NCBI GenBank assembly: GCA_963675135.1
Contig: OY776124.1
Coordinates: 12,166,677 to 12,230,676, forward strand
Source of the DNA: Galeopsis tetrahit
Taxonomy: Eukaryota; Streptophyta; Magnoliopsida; Lamiales; Lamiaceae
Direction of reading: 5' to 3'
DNA length: 64,000 bases
Shown: one piece after another, positions 48,059-60,719 of the stretch
Position numbering within the stretch: the first letter of the stretch is position 1
Layout of the letters: every line of letters starts with the position of its first letter
The notes under the pieces: model-generated
What the model saw: the letters and a program-made list of their open reading frames with translations, nothing else
What the model was told of the DNA's origin: nothing
The model's database searches: none
Translations under genes and position numbers: made by a program

Positions 48059-49068
48059 TTAGTTACATGTATATAACTTGTACACATAAGTGCCTAAAAG
48101 AAGGGAGTGTGAATTTGCCTTATAATCTTGAATAAATAAATGTATATTTAAAAATTTACAAATAAAATTTCAAATTTTAGACAATAAATGATATTTTACT
48201 AATTTGTTTAAAAAATAAAAGAAGACACCATTTTGGGACGAAAAAAGTATCACTCTTTTAATACTTTATTCTTACCCTTCAATTTATATCTTACATCTTC
48301 TCATTATCTTTCTCCTCCTATCAATCACATTACGTGTGTACTATATCGATTATTTAATTATTTTACTTAATTTTTGTACTAAAAAATAACGAAAAATTTA
48401 TAGACAAATGGAGGGAATTCAGTTTAATTACTCGGTTTGAGTACCCTGTAATCAAGTGAAATACAATCTTTTACCGATTAAAAAAAAAAAGTTTAATTAC
48501 TCGGCCGTACTTAAAGTGCAACTAAATCCGAGGACTCTAGAATGAGAATGAGTTTACCAATTTAGAAATTAGAATGTGTCGGTACGGAATTTTCAAAAAT
48601 TAAATAAAGAATTATGTATGGGTATTGAAATACAAAAAAAAATGAATAGCTTAAAGATATGGCATGTGAGTGGTCAAATGAATAGTTGTGGCATCAACAC
48701 TGTTGTACTACTCTTTACCATTAATAGTACTATCACATTCAATTCAAACAATATCAACCGTTCGAATTTTTTTTAATTAAATATTTCATTATTTTTCATC
48801 AAACTCACAATCTAACAATATTGCTTCTTTTTACACACCACTAGTATTTTCTTTATCACACTCTGTAATATCAATTAATATTTTTAATTATATAAACTAA
48901 TTATACTTTTTTTTGTTATATTATTGTCGTTGTTTAGTAAAAAATACTTCCAAAAACAAAAAATCTTTAAAGAAATAATGTAAAAAATTAACGTTAATTC
49001 TGTATAAAAATAAAATATTAAAACATCATTTATTGTAGAATGGATGAAGTCTTCCATAACCTATACTA
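48059..49068. other. Intergenic sequence right of the LINE
   Basis: Begins with the second half of the tandem target repeat (to about 48104). A Stowaway-like end fragment (AAATTTATAGACAAATGGAGGGA) lies near 48390-48415. No gene is seen. Confidence 0.5.
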
Positions 49069-49348
49069 CTCCCTCCATAAATAACACTCATTTTATTCTG
49101 TCATAAGTTTATCACTTATCTATTATTTTTTTTCAATCTTACTTTTATATTACTCACTCTTTTCGTCTATAAAATTTTCATTTTGTCATTTTGGATCGTT
49201 TGTCTATAAGTTTTTCATATCCTTTTTGATAAATGTCTCCACTTTATACTTTACTTTTTCTCTCTATCTTTCTCTATATGTATAATTTAATTATTTTTTT
49301 AATTTATATGTCTAAAAATAACGAAAAAATTATAGACTAACGGAGGAG
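49069..49348. mobile_element. Composite Stowaway-type MITE
   Basis: CTCCCTCC at 49069 and GGAGGAG ending at 49348 are both flanked by TA. The arms do not match well beyond the ends. An internal segment from about 49156 (TCGTCTATAAAATTTTC) pairs better with the right arm, so two elements have probably been joined or nested. Confidence 0.5.
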
Positions 49349-49350
49349 TA

Positions 49351-50518
49351 TATTTTTTAATCATCGTGAAAAAAAAAAAAAAAAAAAAGGAGACACGTAC
49401 CTGATGTAGTAAATTTACCGGCCAAATTAGAAGAAAAGAAGTAGATCCAATTTTTCAATGCCATTTATGATGTTTCACTATAAATTTCATTCCTCAACTT
49501 TAGCATGTGTGGCAATTATTATCATGAAACCTTGATTACTTTAATAATTTAAACAGTGAAAATTTAAAAGCCTTGGATAAGTGATGTAGCAAATTTACCC
49601 GCCAAATTAGATGGAAAAAAAAGCCTCATACTCCCTCCAACAACTAAAAAGTATGATGGCCAAATTCCTAAATTGCAGCATGGTTCTGTGACCCGTTTCT
49701 ATGCATCATTGAATAATTCTAATTTAACTTGAAAGATGGGTTTTTATTGCCCCGTGTAAAATAGATCATACCTGTAAATTTATGGATTGAGTACCCCTAG
49801 TACTCATGGTTATATAAAGCAAATTTTACCGTTCTAAAAAATAAAATTAAAAGAATAATTACTTATCTTATTTATTCATTCACTAAAAATATGCTCTATA
49901 GAAATTTACCCGCCATATTAGAGAAAAAGAAGGGAGACAAAAAAGGGTAAAGTAGGTTGGTTGGTTGATGGTCCCACCCAACCCGCATTCATCGCTCCAC
50001 ACATCACGCCGTTCATTAGCCCCAACCCCCCTCTAATCCCATTTTTCCATTTATTTTTTGGTCAACCATATTTTTCAATCAATTCTCCCGGAATTAAAAA
50101 GTTTTTATGACTAATTTATTTATTTTATATTAAAAAATAATTACAAAATTACTCATTAAAAATATATGTAGTTTTACATCAATCGCAGTGTTAATGTTAT
50201 TGCACACCAACGTGTTAGAATTGTTAGATCCTTATTTTGAATGATGTTTGCTCATACCAATAACTAATTTAAGATTTTTTTTTTAAAATAAAAAATTGAC
50301 AGTGATCTAGAAAAACTTGTTACTCTCGAAAATTTAAAATATACAAAGTACGTATGTTGTTTATAATATACCAATGTACATTTATTAAAAATATTAATTT
50401 TTTATTATACTCTTTATTAATTATTTAGAATTGTAGACAAGACTTTAAATTCTATCATAACTTAAATTATTTTGAATAGTTTTAAGAGTAAATTAGAAAG
50501 AAAAAAAAAAGTATCTAA
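49351..50518. other. Intergenic AT-rich sequence
   Basis: Several copies of a short motif (AAATTTACCCGCCAAATTAGA and close variants) occur near 49410, 49590 and 49905. No gene is seen. Confidence 0.5.
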
Positions 50519-50520
50519 TA

Positions 50521-50879
50521 CTCCCTCCACTTTTAATTAAGTGTCATTTTAACAATTTTCAACAAATTAAGATATATAATCACGGACAATTTTACCCTTC
50601 ATTAATGATAACTAATTTTAATATTAAATTTATGTTTAGAAATTGAATGTGACCAATATTGTAGGTGATATTCATGTATACAATAATTAAGGTTTATTCA
50701 TGATTTATGCTATATTACTATATTCAAAAGGGGAAAGACTTAAATTAAGGTAAAGAAAATGGAGAGAGTATAATGTATAGGGGTAAAATTGTCAAAATTA
50801 AAGAAAAAAAGTGTAGAATGACACTTATTTTGAAAATATTAAAAAAGGCAAAGTGACACTTAATTAAAAACGGAGGGAG
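50521..50879. mobile_element. Stowaway MITE, 359 bp, well preserved
   Basis: The inverted repeats of about 28 bp begin CTCCCTCC(A/G)(C/T)TTTTAATT and continue AAGTGTCA. TA duplications lie at 50519-50520 and 50880-50881. It is a Tc1/mariner-type non-autonomous element without coding. Confidence 0.93.
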
Positions 50880-50881
50880 TA

Positions 50882-51529
50882 AACATTTAAAAGTGTAAAA
50901 CGTCGTTTAATTCTAAATTCATGGGGAATGAGTATTAATTAATTTAGGTATAGATAATGAATGTTGAGTATAAGCTTAATTATAATAGAAAATTCTAGAA
51001 GTAGTAGTATTTGATTTCTAAAGTCTCTTGATTTGCATGAAAATTGAAACTAGTGCTTGGTAGGTATTATTCTTTTCCTTCTAATTAATATATGAAATTG
51101 AATATGAGCAAGAATTAATCAATTAATTAATTAATATGGTCAACGTGGAAAGTGGAAAATTTTCTTAATTGATAAAAGTAGACTTAATGGATCGTGAGCT
51201 TTATGAATGATAATTATGTCCAAGTCAATTTCCAACAAGGGGTTAAACTATAGAATTTCTTCCACAGATTTTGAATATTCTTTTCATATTTATTATTTTA
51301 AAAATTATGGAGTACCTACTAAAGGAACAATGTAAAATAAACAGAAATCTTAAAAGGCTTTTTGTAATGGCTGAAAATTAGGATTATGTGCAATTTTCCA
51401 AATATATTGGATATTTTAAATAAACTAAGATATAAAATAGACAAGTTGAGTAACCCCGACGTGATAATAATTCAAAATAGATGGATATCATATTCAAGAA
51501 TAGATGTATAATCATGCCTCTAGTTAAAA
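50882..51529. other. Intergenic sequence left of the Helitron
   Basis: Contains at 51440-51464 a 25-bp sequence that is repeated exactly at 54270-54294. Otherwise AT-rich and non-coding. Confidence 0.55.
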
Positions 51530-52034
51530 CTAGTGTAGAACCCGTGTATTACACGGAATTTTAAATATATTTTTAAATATTTAATAATAAATTTTTATTT
51601 ATTTACTTAATTTAATTTTTCATTAAATTTAACATTTTTTTTAATTATATTTATTATAACGTTGTATTATAATATAAAAGTTTAATGAACATAATATTTT
51701 GAATTATACAAAATATAATGCAAATTTCTAAAAAAATTTGTGAGAATCAAACGAAATGTGACATTGAAATTTAATAAATATGAAAATAACTTTAAAAAAA
51801 AATTATAAAATTTTAGAAACAAACAATTTAAGTAATATTAAAATATCTCTTAATAAATTGTAAGTCAACCTTCAATATCAACCACAACACCTTACATTTA
51901 ATATATATGAAAATAACTTTTAAAAAAATTATAAAAGTTTAGAAACAAATAATTCAAATAATATTAAAATAACTCTTAATAAATTGTAAGTAAACCTTAA
52001 ATATCAACCATTACACAATTAAATAAATAAATAT

Positions 52035-52393
52035 TTTAGTTAATTACAAATTAAATCATAACCATTTCCTCATTTACAATCTAATCTAAACTTTAAGGTA
52101 ATTGCAAATAAATCACAAACTTTAAATATAGTTACAATTTAGTCTTTTTAACAATTTTAATTGTGTTTGAATCTAACATAATTTAGACTTCTTAATGACA
52201 TAACAACACCTTAATAAAACAATATTGTTTTTCAATCAAGCCAAATATCAAAAGTTATGATTTAGGGACAAAGTAAACTTATAAGAAGTCTAATTTGCAA
52301 TAATATTTAAAGTTTGTAATTTATTTGCAATTCTTTTAAGGTTTAGATTAGATTGCAAATGAGTGAAAGGTCGTGATTTAATTTGCAATTACC
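52035..52393. mobile_element. Long-TIR MITE (MULE-like) nested in the Helitron-like element
   Basis: Arms of about 100 bp are inverted copies: left GTTAATTACAAATTAAATCA, right (other strand) GGTAATTGCAAATTAAATCA, both followed by TTGCAATCTAATCTAAAC-like sequence. The arms resemble the putative MULE TIR at 8760-8873. Flanking 9-mers match only partly. Confidence 0.65.
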
Positions 52394-52401
52394 TCTTTTT
52401 A

Positions 52402-54260
52402 AAATTAACAACTTCATTAAATTATGACACATAAGCCAAATTAACCACAAAATGACACATAAGCCAAATTAACCACAAAATGACACATAAGCCAAATTAA
52501 CCACAAAATGACACATCATCAATTTAAACTCCCTATTAGTATATAAGGGGATTATATACTATAGAAGTAGTGTATTATGTATATATAACAAATTTGGTAA
52601 TCTTGTAAAATAATATAATTATTTATATAATAAATATTATGTATAAAATTATATAATAAATTTTACATATATATTTTCGAGCTCTATTTTTTAAATGCAT
52701 TAAACTTATAATAAATTTAAAATAATTGCAGAAAAAATTACTTGAAATATAAGATAAAAGTAATTATAAAATACAATTGAATAACTAATTAAATAAAGAA
52801 TTGTACACCCCAATAAAAATAAATGTTAGATTGTATTTTACTCAGAAAAACATTAAATAGTTCTAAAATAAATTAAACTAAAGAATAAAATGAATACTAA
52901 AATAAAGTTAAGTATAATATAATTATTTATATAATAAATATTATGTATAAAATTATATAATAAGTTTTACATATATATTTTCGAGCTCTATTTTTTAAAT
53001 GCATTAAACTTATAATAAATTTAAAATAATTGCAGAAAAAATTACTTGAAATATAAGATAAAAGTAATTATAAAATACAATTGAATAACTAATTAAATAA
53101 AGAATTGTACACCCCAATAAAAATAAAATTTAGATTGTATTTTACTCAGAAAAACATTAAATAGTTCTAAAGTAAATTAAACTAAAGAATAAAATGAATA
53201 CTAAAATAAAGTTAAGTAAATAAAATAAATTTTAATTTAATTAGTCAATGTTAAAATAATAAGAATATAATATTTGGAAATAGTTTATTATCATATCTTA
53301 CTCAACCAATAACTTAATTACACATCATACTTTTTAAAATTAACAACTTCATTAAATTATGACACATAAGCCAAATCAACCACAAAATGACACATAAGCC
53401 AAATTAACCACAAAATGACACATCATCAATTTAAACTCCATATTAGTATATAAGGGGATTATATACTATAGAAGTAGTGTATTATGTATATATAACAAAT
53501 TTGGTAATCTTGTAAAATAATATAATTATTTGTATAATAAATATTATGTATAAAATTATATAATAAGTTTAAATATATATTTTCGAGCTCTATTTTTTAA
53601 ATGCATTAAACTTATAATAAATTTAAAATAATTGCAGAAAAAATTATTTGAAATATAAGATAAAAGTAATTATAAAATACAATTGAATAACTAATTAAAC
53701 AAAGAATTGTACACCCCAATAAAAATAAATTTTAGATTGTATTTTACTTAGAAAAACATTAAATAGTTCTAAAATAAATTAAACTAAAGAATAAAATGAA
53801 TACTAAAATAAAGTTAAGTAAATAAAATAAAATTTAATTTAATTAGTCAATGTTAAAATAATAAAAATATAATATTTGGAAAGAGTTTATTAATCATATC
53901 TTACTCAACCAATAACTTAATTACACATCATATTTTTTAAAATTAACAACTTTATTAAATTATGACACATAAGCCAAATCAACCACAAAATGACACATAA
54001 GCAAAATTAACCACAAAATGACATATCATCAATTTAAACTCCCGTATATAAGGGGATGTTAAAATAATAAGAATATAATATTTGGAAATAGTTTATTATC
54101 ATATCTTACTCAACCAATAACTTAATTACACATCATACTTTTTAAAATTAACAACTTCATTAAATTATGACACATAAGCCAAATCAACCACAAAATGACA
54201 CATAAGTCAAATTAACCACAAAATGACACATCATCAATTTAAACTCCCTATTAGTATATA
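52402..54260. repeat. Tandem array with a 28-bp minisatellite
   Basis: Each large unit contains two to four copies of a 28-bp repeat including GACACATAAGCCAAATTAAC, followed by AATGACACATCATCAATTT and TATATAAGGGGATT. Large units are incomplete and differ by a few substitutions, so they arose by repeated duplication. Confidence 0.85.
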
Positions 54261-54647
54261 AGAGGATATGACAAGTTGAGTAACCCCGACGTGAAAAACG
54301 CGCGTTATGGAGACGGACGTTTGCCGACGGATTATATTCTGTCGGCATTTCCGACGGAATGCCAACGGAATGCCGACGGATTCGTGTTGTTTGAAAAGTC
54401 AACGTAATTGTCGACGGAAATCCGTTCCGTCGGCCTATACCGACGGAATATGCCGACGGATCTTTTAAAATATGAATGCCGACGGAAATGCTGACGAAAT
54501 ATCCATCGGCATTTGACCCGTTAATTTCGCACCGCCTCGATTTCCAAAAAGATAACCGTTGGCATTAAAGTGGGCGGCTACCGACGGAATATCCGTCGGT
54601 AAAAAAAAAAATTATATAAGGAAGCGATTACATTACAGAAACGTTGT

Positions 54648-54737
54648 TTGAAAAAAAAAACAAGTGATCGAGAAGGATTCGAGGGGGCAGACGAGGACGA
54701 GGCTATTCAATCAAATTTCTCCGATTACATTGATACG
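54648..54737 (+). other. Possible first exon or leader of the first CACTA gene
   Basis: An open stretch (TSDREGFEGADEDEAIQSNF) ends at a donor-like ACG/GTACG. There is no ATG in frame, so it is a 5' UTR exon at most, or a decayed first exon. A large AT-rich intron-like region (54738-55684) with diverged tandem repeats of GATTAAATTAGGAATATG follows. Confidence 0.35.
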
Positions 54738-55684
54738 GTACGTTTTCTTAATTTATTTTATTACTTAGTTTTAATAATTATATATGTTTATGCATGCATA
54801 TATGTAAATATGAATAATTTAATGTTGATTTGCATGTTATTGATTTAGTTAGTTGTTAAAATATTATGATCATGTTAGTATGTTGTTTAATTTGTTGATT
54901 AAGAATAATTTTGATAGAGTAGTTTTTTAAGGTTAATTAATTAATTGTTATATGTATAGTTAATTACTAGTTTAATTTAATGGTGTAATTTTGATATAAA
55001 ATATTTTTAATGTATAGGTGGTGCATGTTTGATCAATCAATTGTTTAAATTATTAGTTAATTAGATGGTTCGACCGTGATATCACGTTGTAATTAGGTTA
55101 TATATTGTTTTGATTTAAATTAGGAATATGTTGATTAAATTAGTAATTATTGATTAAATTAGGAATATGCTATATTAGTAAAAATTTTAAATTAGGAATA
55201 TGTTCATTAAATTGATAATTATTGACCCAATTAAAAAACTATTATTTTAATTAGGTTTAGGTTTGTTAATTTAGAAATATGTTCAATTTTTTTATTATTG
55301 ATTAAGTTAGCTAGAAAAAAATAATTAAATTAGGTTATTGTTGATTAAATTAGGAATACGCTATATTAGTAAAAAAATTAAATTAGGAATATGTTCATTA
55401 AATTGATAATTATTGACCCAATTAGAAAATTATTATTTTAATTAGTTTTAGGTTTGTTAATTTAGGAATATGTTCAATTTATTATTATTCATTAAGTTAG
55501 CTAGAAAAATAATAATTAAATTAGGTTATTGTTGATTAAATTAGGAATATGTTGATTAAATTGTTAATTATTGATTATATTAGAAAATTTAAGGATCAAA
55601 TTAGATTATTGTTGATTAAATTAGGAATATGCTATAATTAAAGTAGTAAATTATTTATTAAATTAGGTTATTGTAAATTAAAAT

Positions 55685-57292
55685 ATGTATCTTTTATTGA
55701 GTGAAGAACCGAATCAGAGTTCTGGTTCACGTAGGACATCTGGGTCACGTGGAAGGAGGCCTCAGGGTCAACTTAGACCGACAGTACCTGTGACGGCTCC
55801 TCCTCCTGTGGTAGTGTCGCCGCCGCCGACTACGATGTCGTCTAGTTCGTCAACAGCCGTAGGATCCTCTTCTCGTCAGCATCCCGTTGGATCCGTAGAC
55901 CGTAGGAAAGAAGTTTCTATCCATTTAGGAACGTAAGTCAATAATTATAATGTTTAACAATATTCAATATCGATTAACTTTATTTATTTATAATGTGTTA
56001 GTTTATAAATTTGTTAATAATTTTACAGGTTGTTGCCCGGTAATGAGTTGTCCAGGATCTGCACAGCATCCTTTCTGAAGTGCAAGATTGCTAAGGGTGC
56101 TATCACTTGGTCGATGGTGCCGCAAACTAAAAAGGATGAATATTTCGAGGAGTTCCAGGTATATAATTACAATAATTAATAGATAATTTATTATACATAT
56201 TATTTGATAAATATGTTGAATATTTGTATAGAAAAAGGTCCGTTGGAATACGGCGATCTACTCGGACGACACTATTTACGAGAAGTGGCACGGTGTTTGT
56301 TCTACGCGGTACACAAACATGATGTACGACTGGAGAACGGCCTGGCGCAACCGTAACTTGGAGCGTCCTCTGGGGAAAGACGAGGATGGTGTGGACCTGT
56401 GGGAGTCGTTGGTTGAGAAGTGGATGGACCCGGCTTACCAAGAGAAGTGTGAGAAAGCTCGGGCCAACCGCAGAACCGACGTTGGAGGCGGGATGTCAAG
56501 GCATCGGGGAGGAGCCCGGTCCGTCCTCGAGCAATCAATGACTCTCTTAAGTTTTCATTAATTTTAAAAATTAAATAATTATATTTAATTTATTTATATT
56601 AGTTATCTAAATTAATTTGTATATGTTTATTTGATACGTAATAGGAACGGGACACGGGACGTGCACCCACCCACTTGGATCGGATGAGCCTTATTCATCC
56701 GTTTGATGCCGAGACACAGACGTCCACCTACGGGCGCACTAATGACCTCCACGTAAGTTTAATTAAATTTATGTATTAAACTATATATATAGATAATTAA
56801 ATTAATTTTAATTTTTTAATTATGTAGCTGAACGTCCGGCAGAGGATTGAAGAGGTCGAGACGCAAGCCGCGACTACTGCTGAATCCGGAAGCAGCGGTC
56901 CCCCTCCGGCTGTTGACGTGGACCAGGCTTACCTTGACGTTGCCCCGAACTCCAAGGGAAGGATCCTTGGCCTTGGTCGGATGAGCAACGTCGTGAGGTC
57001 ATCAAGTGGTCGGTCCCGGAGTGCATCGCAGGCGTCCGTATCCTCCACTGCCGTCCAGGATCCGAACGTCATGGCAACGTTCGAGAACTACTTCCGCCTC
57101 TGGAGTGCCAACGCGGGTCGGACGTTGGGGATGTCTGCTGAGCAGATCGAGGCCATCTATCAACAGACGATGACGCAAGCCCCGCCAGCTGCAGCTCCAG
57201 GTCCAAGTGCAGCGCAAGCCGACGACGACGACGACATCAACGTTAACATCAATTTGGATGGCGATATTGATCAGTTTTTTAACTACCGTTGA
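55685..57292 (+). CDS. CACTA-associated protein, Transposase_24 (Ptta/En/Spm) family
   Basis: Exons: 55685-55932, 56029-56158, 56232 to about 56549, 56645-56752, 56828-57292. It is the second, regulatory or DNA-binding-type protein of plant CACTA elements, analogous in role to TnpA. The N-terminus is Ser/Pro/Arg-rich. The core reads IYEKWHGVCSTRYTNMMYDW and WMDPAYQEKCEKARANRR, then SRHRGGARSV, and RAPTHLDRMSLIHPFDAETQ in the next exon, as in PF03004. The C-terminus has ENYFRLWSANAGRTLGMSAE and an acidic tail. The 56549/56645 junction is out of phase by one base with the only nearby GT (56551), so there is a non-canonical donor or a one-base lesion. The start codon is uncertain. Confidence 0.75.
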
Positions 57293-57556
57293 ACAATTTA
57301 ATTATGTGTTGAACTTGTTTACTTTTTTGTGTTGAACTTATTTATATTTCTGTTGAACTATTATCTTTATGTAGGTTTTTAGTTTTTATACCACATAACA
57401 ATTATATATGTTAGTGTTTTTAGTTTTTATACAACGTAACAATTATACATGTTAGTGTTTTTAGTTTTTATACAACGTAACAACTGTTAAACAACTTTTA
57501 TTTTTATACCAAACAATGTTTATTTAATATGAAAAAAAAATCGAAAAATAACATTA

Positions 57557-57832
57557 TCGACAGAATATATATTCCGTCGGAAATTGCAATTTGGGAAATA
57601 CCGACGGAAAATCCGTCGGTAAAATGTCATGTCGACGGAATATTGCGCGGGCAAAATGCCGACGGAATTAGCATTCCGTCGGGAATCTCAATTTGATAAA
57701 ATGCCGACGGAATGTTATTTCCGTCGGCAAAAAAAATTGTGACGGATAATCCGTCGGTTTGACATCAAGCCGACAGAATATTGAGCGGGCAAAATGCCGA
57801 CGGAAGTTAAATCCGTCGGCATTTCCGTCGGG
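57557..57832. repeat. Internal array of CCGACGGA motifs between the two CACTA genes
   Basis: At least eight CCGACGG or CCGTCGG motifs in both orientations, of the same kind as the subterminal arrays. They end about 270 bp upstream of the tnp2 ATG at 58105, i.e. in its likely promoter. Confidence 0.85.
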
Positions 57833-58104
57833 AACATTTATCCAAAACTTTCTACAACCTAATTTGTTTCTTACTTTCGTATTGCAACATTCATATTGCA
57901 AAATTTTCACCAAAACTTTCTACTGCCTCATTTTTATGCTCTGGTATTCAGAAACATCAAATTACAGTACATTTTCTACCATTTTTACTCCATACATAAA
58001 ATTCAATATAATGTAATTACATGTTTTATATTATAAGTTTTGTTTGAATTTATTATAAGTTTAGTTTAGTAATGTCTTGCTTATATATATTAAATGTTTA
58101 ACAT

Positions 58105-60670
58105 ATGGATTTGCCTGACCGTCGTTGGATGTACTGTACTCCTAGATTGGTTTTAGGAAATGTGAATGTTGAATTTTATAATGAACTCGTGTTATTTGTT
58201 GAATTTGCAAAGCGCCACCCACATTACATGATCGGAGATTGCATTAGGTGTCCGTGTAATGCTAAGAAATGTCAGAATAAGCAATATAAAGAGATTGATG
58301 AAGTCCTAGTACATATTGTGAAGAATGGTTTCGTTGATAATTATTATAATTGGACTAGTCATGGTGAAGCACGTTGGCCTTATAGATTTGATGAAGTTCT
58401 ATACTATTACACTGTTGGAATCTATCAACAAGAAGCAAATTTCGATCATGTTGGCACTAGTAACGAGGTAGAACAACAGTTTGGGGACGAAGAACAACAG
58501 TTTGGGGACGAAGAACAACAGTTTGGGGCAGAAGAACAACAGTTTGGAGCAGAAGAACAACAGTTTGGGGAAGAAGAACCGAATATGTATCAAACAATGA
58601 TCAGGGAAGCTGGTTTTTCAAACATGGAAGAGGAGCCGACGAATGAGGCATTTCGGTTTTATGAGATGCTCAAATTAGTCGAAGAAGATTTATATCCGGG
58701 TTGTGAATCTCACTCACAATTGTCATTTAATGCACGACTCATGGCCATTAAGACCGAGAACAAGCTTTCTAACAGGGCATATGAGCAAGTGACACAATTA
58801 TGCAGTGAAATTTGTCCTCAAAATAATAAGGTGCCTACGACGTTTCATCAAAGCAAACAAATGTTTAAAAATGTTGGTTTGCCGGTTGAGAAGATTGATT
58901 GTTGTGTGAACGGTTGCATGTTATATTGGGGTGACGAAGATAGCAGTCTGAAGATGTGTAGAATGTGTGGCCATCCCCGGTACAAAGAGGTACGTCGAAA
59001 GGGACCTGGTGGTCAATCGAAGAAGATAAAGAATGAAGTGCCGTATAAGAAGATGTACTACCTTCCTATCATTCCTCGTTTAATGAGATTATATCAATCA
59101 AGTGCCACAGCACAACACATGACGTGGCATGCTACAGATTCCTCTTCGGTTGAGTCGAGGGAGATGCGACATCCGGCAGACTCGGAGGCCTGGAAACACC
59201 TTGACAACGTGTTTCCAGATTTTGCTTGTGAACTGAGGAATGTGAGATTAGGTTTGTGTACTGATGGTTTTGCACCGTTTGGGATGCATGGGAAGCAGTA
59301 TTCTTTGTGGCCGGTGATACTGACTCCGTATAATCTTCCTCCGTGGATGTGCATGAAACCTCAAACAATGTTTCTAACTGTATTGGTGCCTGGTCCATCG
59401 AATCCAAAGGACAAACTGGATGTTTATCTCCAACCTCTTATAAAAGACTTGATCTTCTTATGGGAGAATGGAGTCCAAACGTACGATGTGTTTAAAAAGC
59501 AGAACTTCATGATGCGTGCTGCTATTTTGTGGACCATTAGCAACTTTCCTGCATATGGTATGTTGTCCGGGTGGAGTACGGCCGAAAAGAAAGCATGTCC
59601 GTATTGTATGGAGAATTCTGAAGCTTTTAGTCTCCCGGTGAGTAGAAAAGTTTCATGGTTCGATAATCACCGTAGATTCTTACCTCGATGTCACCCGTTT
59701 CGAAGAAATAAGAAGAACTTCTTAAAGAACAGAGCAGTCACAAACAATCGACCTCCACTTCGAGATGGTATTTTATACATTTATTTAATGATTGAGTACT
59801 AAACGTATATTTATTTATTGCTTTTAGTGTCATTTATAATTTACTCTCCGTACAGGACGTAGGTTGTTATATGAGGTTCAGTGGACGGGGTTGAAAAAAA
59901 GTACCGAGAAAAATGCAGCGGAACACAACAGACGAATTGAGGGTGGTTGGAAGAAAAGGAGTATTTTTTGGGACTTACCATACTGGAGTTCACTATTGAT
60001 ACGACACAATTTGGATGTCATGCACATTGAAAAGAATGTGTTTGACAATGTGTTCCACACAATCATGAACACGGAAGGCAAGACGAAAGACACTCCAAAG
60101 TCTCGGGAGGAGTTGAACACTCTTTGTCGCCGTGAAGAGTTGAAAAAGGATGTACGTACATGTAAGTTTCCAAAGGCTAGCTACACACTGGATAAACCAC
60201 AGAAACAAAGATTGTGTAGGTGGATAAAAGAGTTGAACTTTCCGGACGGCTACGCGTCGAACTTGAGTCGATGCGTAGACACAACAACGGGTAAGGTTGC
60301 AAGGATGAAGAGTCATGATTGTCATGTATTTATGCAACGCTTGATACCGATTGCGTTCCGAGAACTTCTTCCTCACAATGTGTGGAGGGCTATCACTGAA
60401 TTAAGTCTCTTTTTTAGAGATTTAACCTCTACAACGATCAAGATCGATGATATGATTCGTTTAGAGGAAGATATTCCAGTGATTTTGTGTAAGTTGGAAC
60501 AAATTTTTCCGCCTAACTTCTTTGACTCGATGGAACACTTACCCGTTCACTTAGCGTATGAAGCGAGAATTGGTGGTCCGGTGCAATACAGGTGGATGTA
60601 CCCATTTGAAAGGTAAAATCTTACTTATTTTATTTCTTTACAATTACACATGCATTCTTATAATTTTTTT

Positions 60671-60719
<49 letters not shown>

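Larger units (their letters stand above)
51530..54266 (-). mobile_element. Helitron-like element, non-autonomous, internally amplified
   Basis: On the minus strand it starts TCCTCTTATATACTAATAGG at 54266, preceded by A, and ends in CTAG at 51533-51530, followed by T. An upstream hairpin CCGTGT-ATT-ACACGG (51542-51556) lies eight bases before the CTAG. A/T target bases, a TC start and a CTRR end with hairpin are Helitron hallmarks. The 2737-bp body has no Rep/helicase gene. From 52400 to 54266 it is a nested tandem array: the 5'-terminal block recurs at about 52402-52560, 53338-53470, 53940-54055 and 54146-54266, and a 310-bp block at 52608, 52914 and 53520. Confidence 0.75.

Noticed and set aside
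58399..58593. Minus-strand ORF with repeated LLFF motifs
   Set aside because: It is the antisense of the 21-bp repeat in the tnp2 exon.
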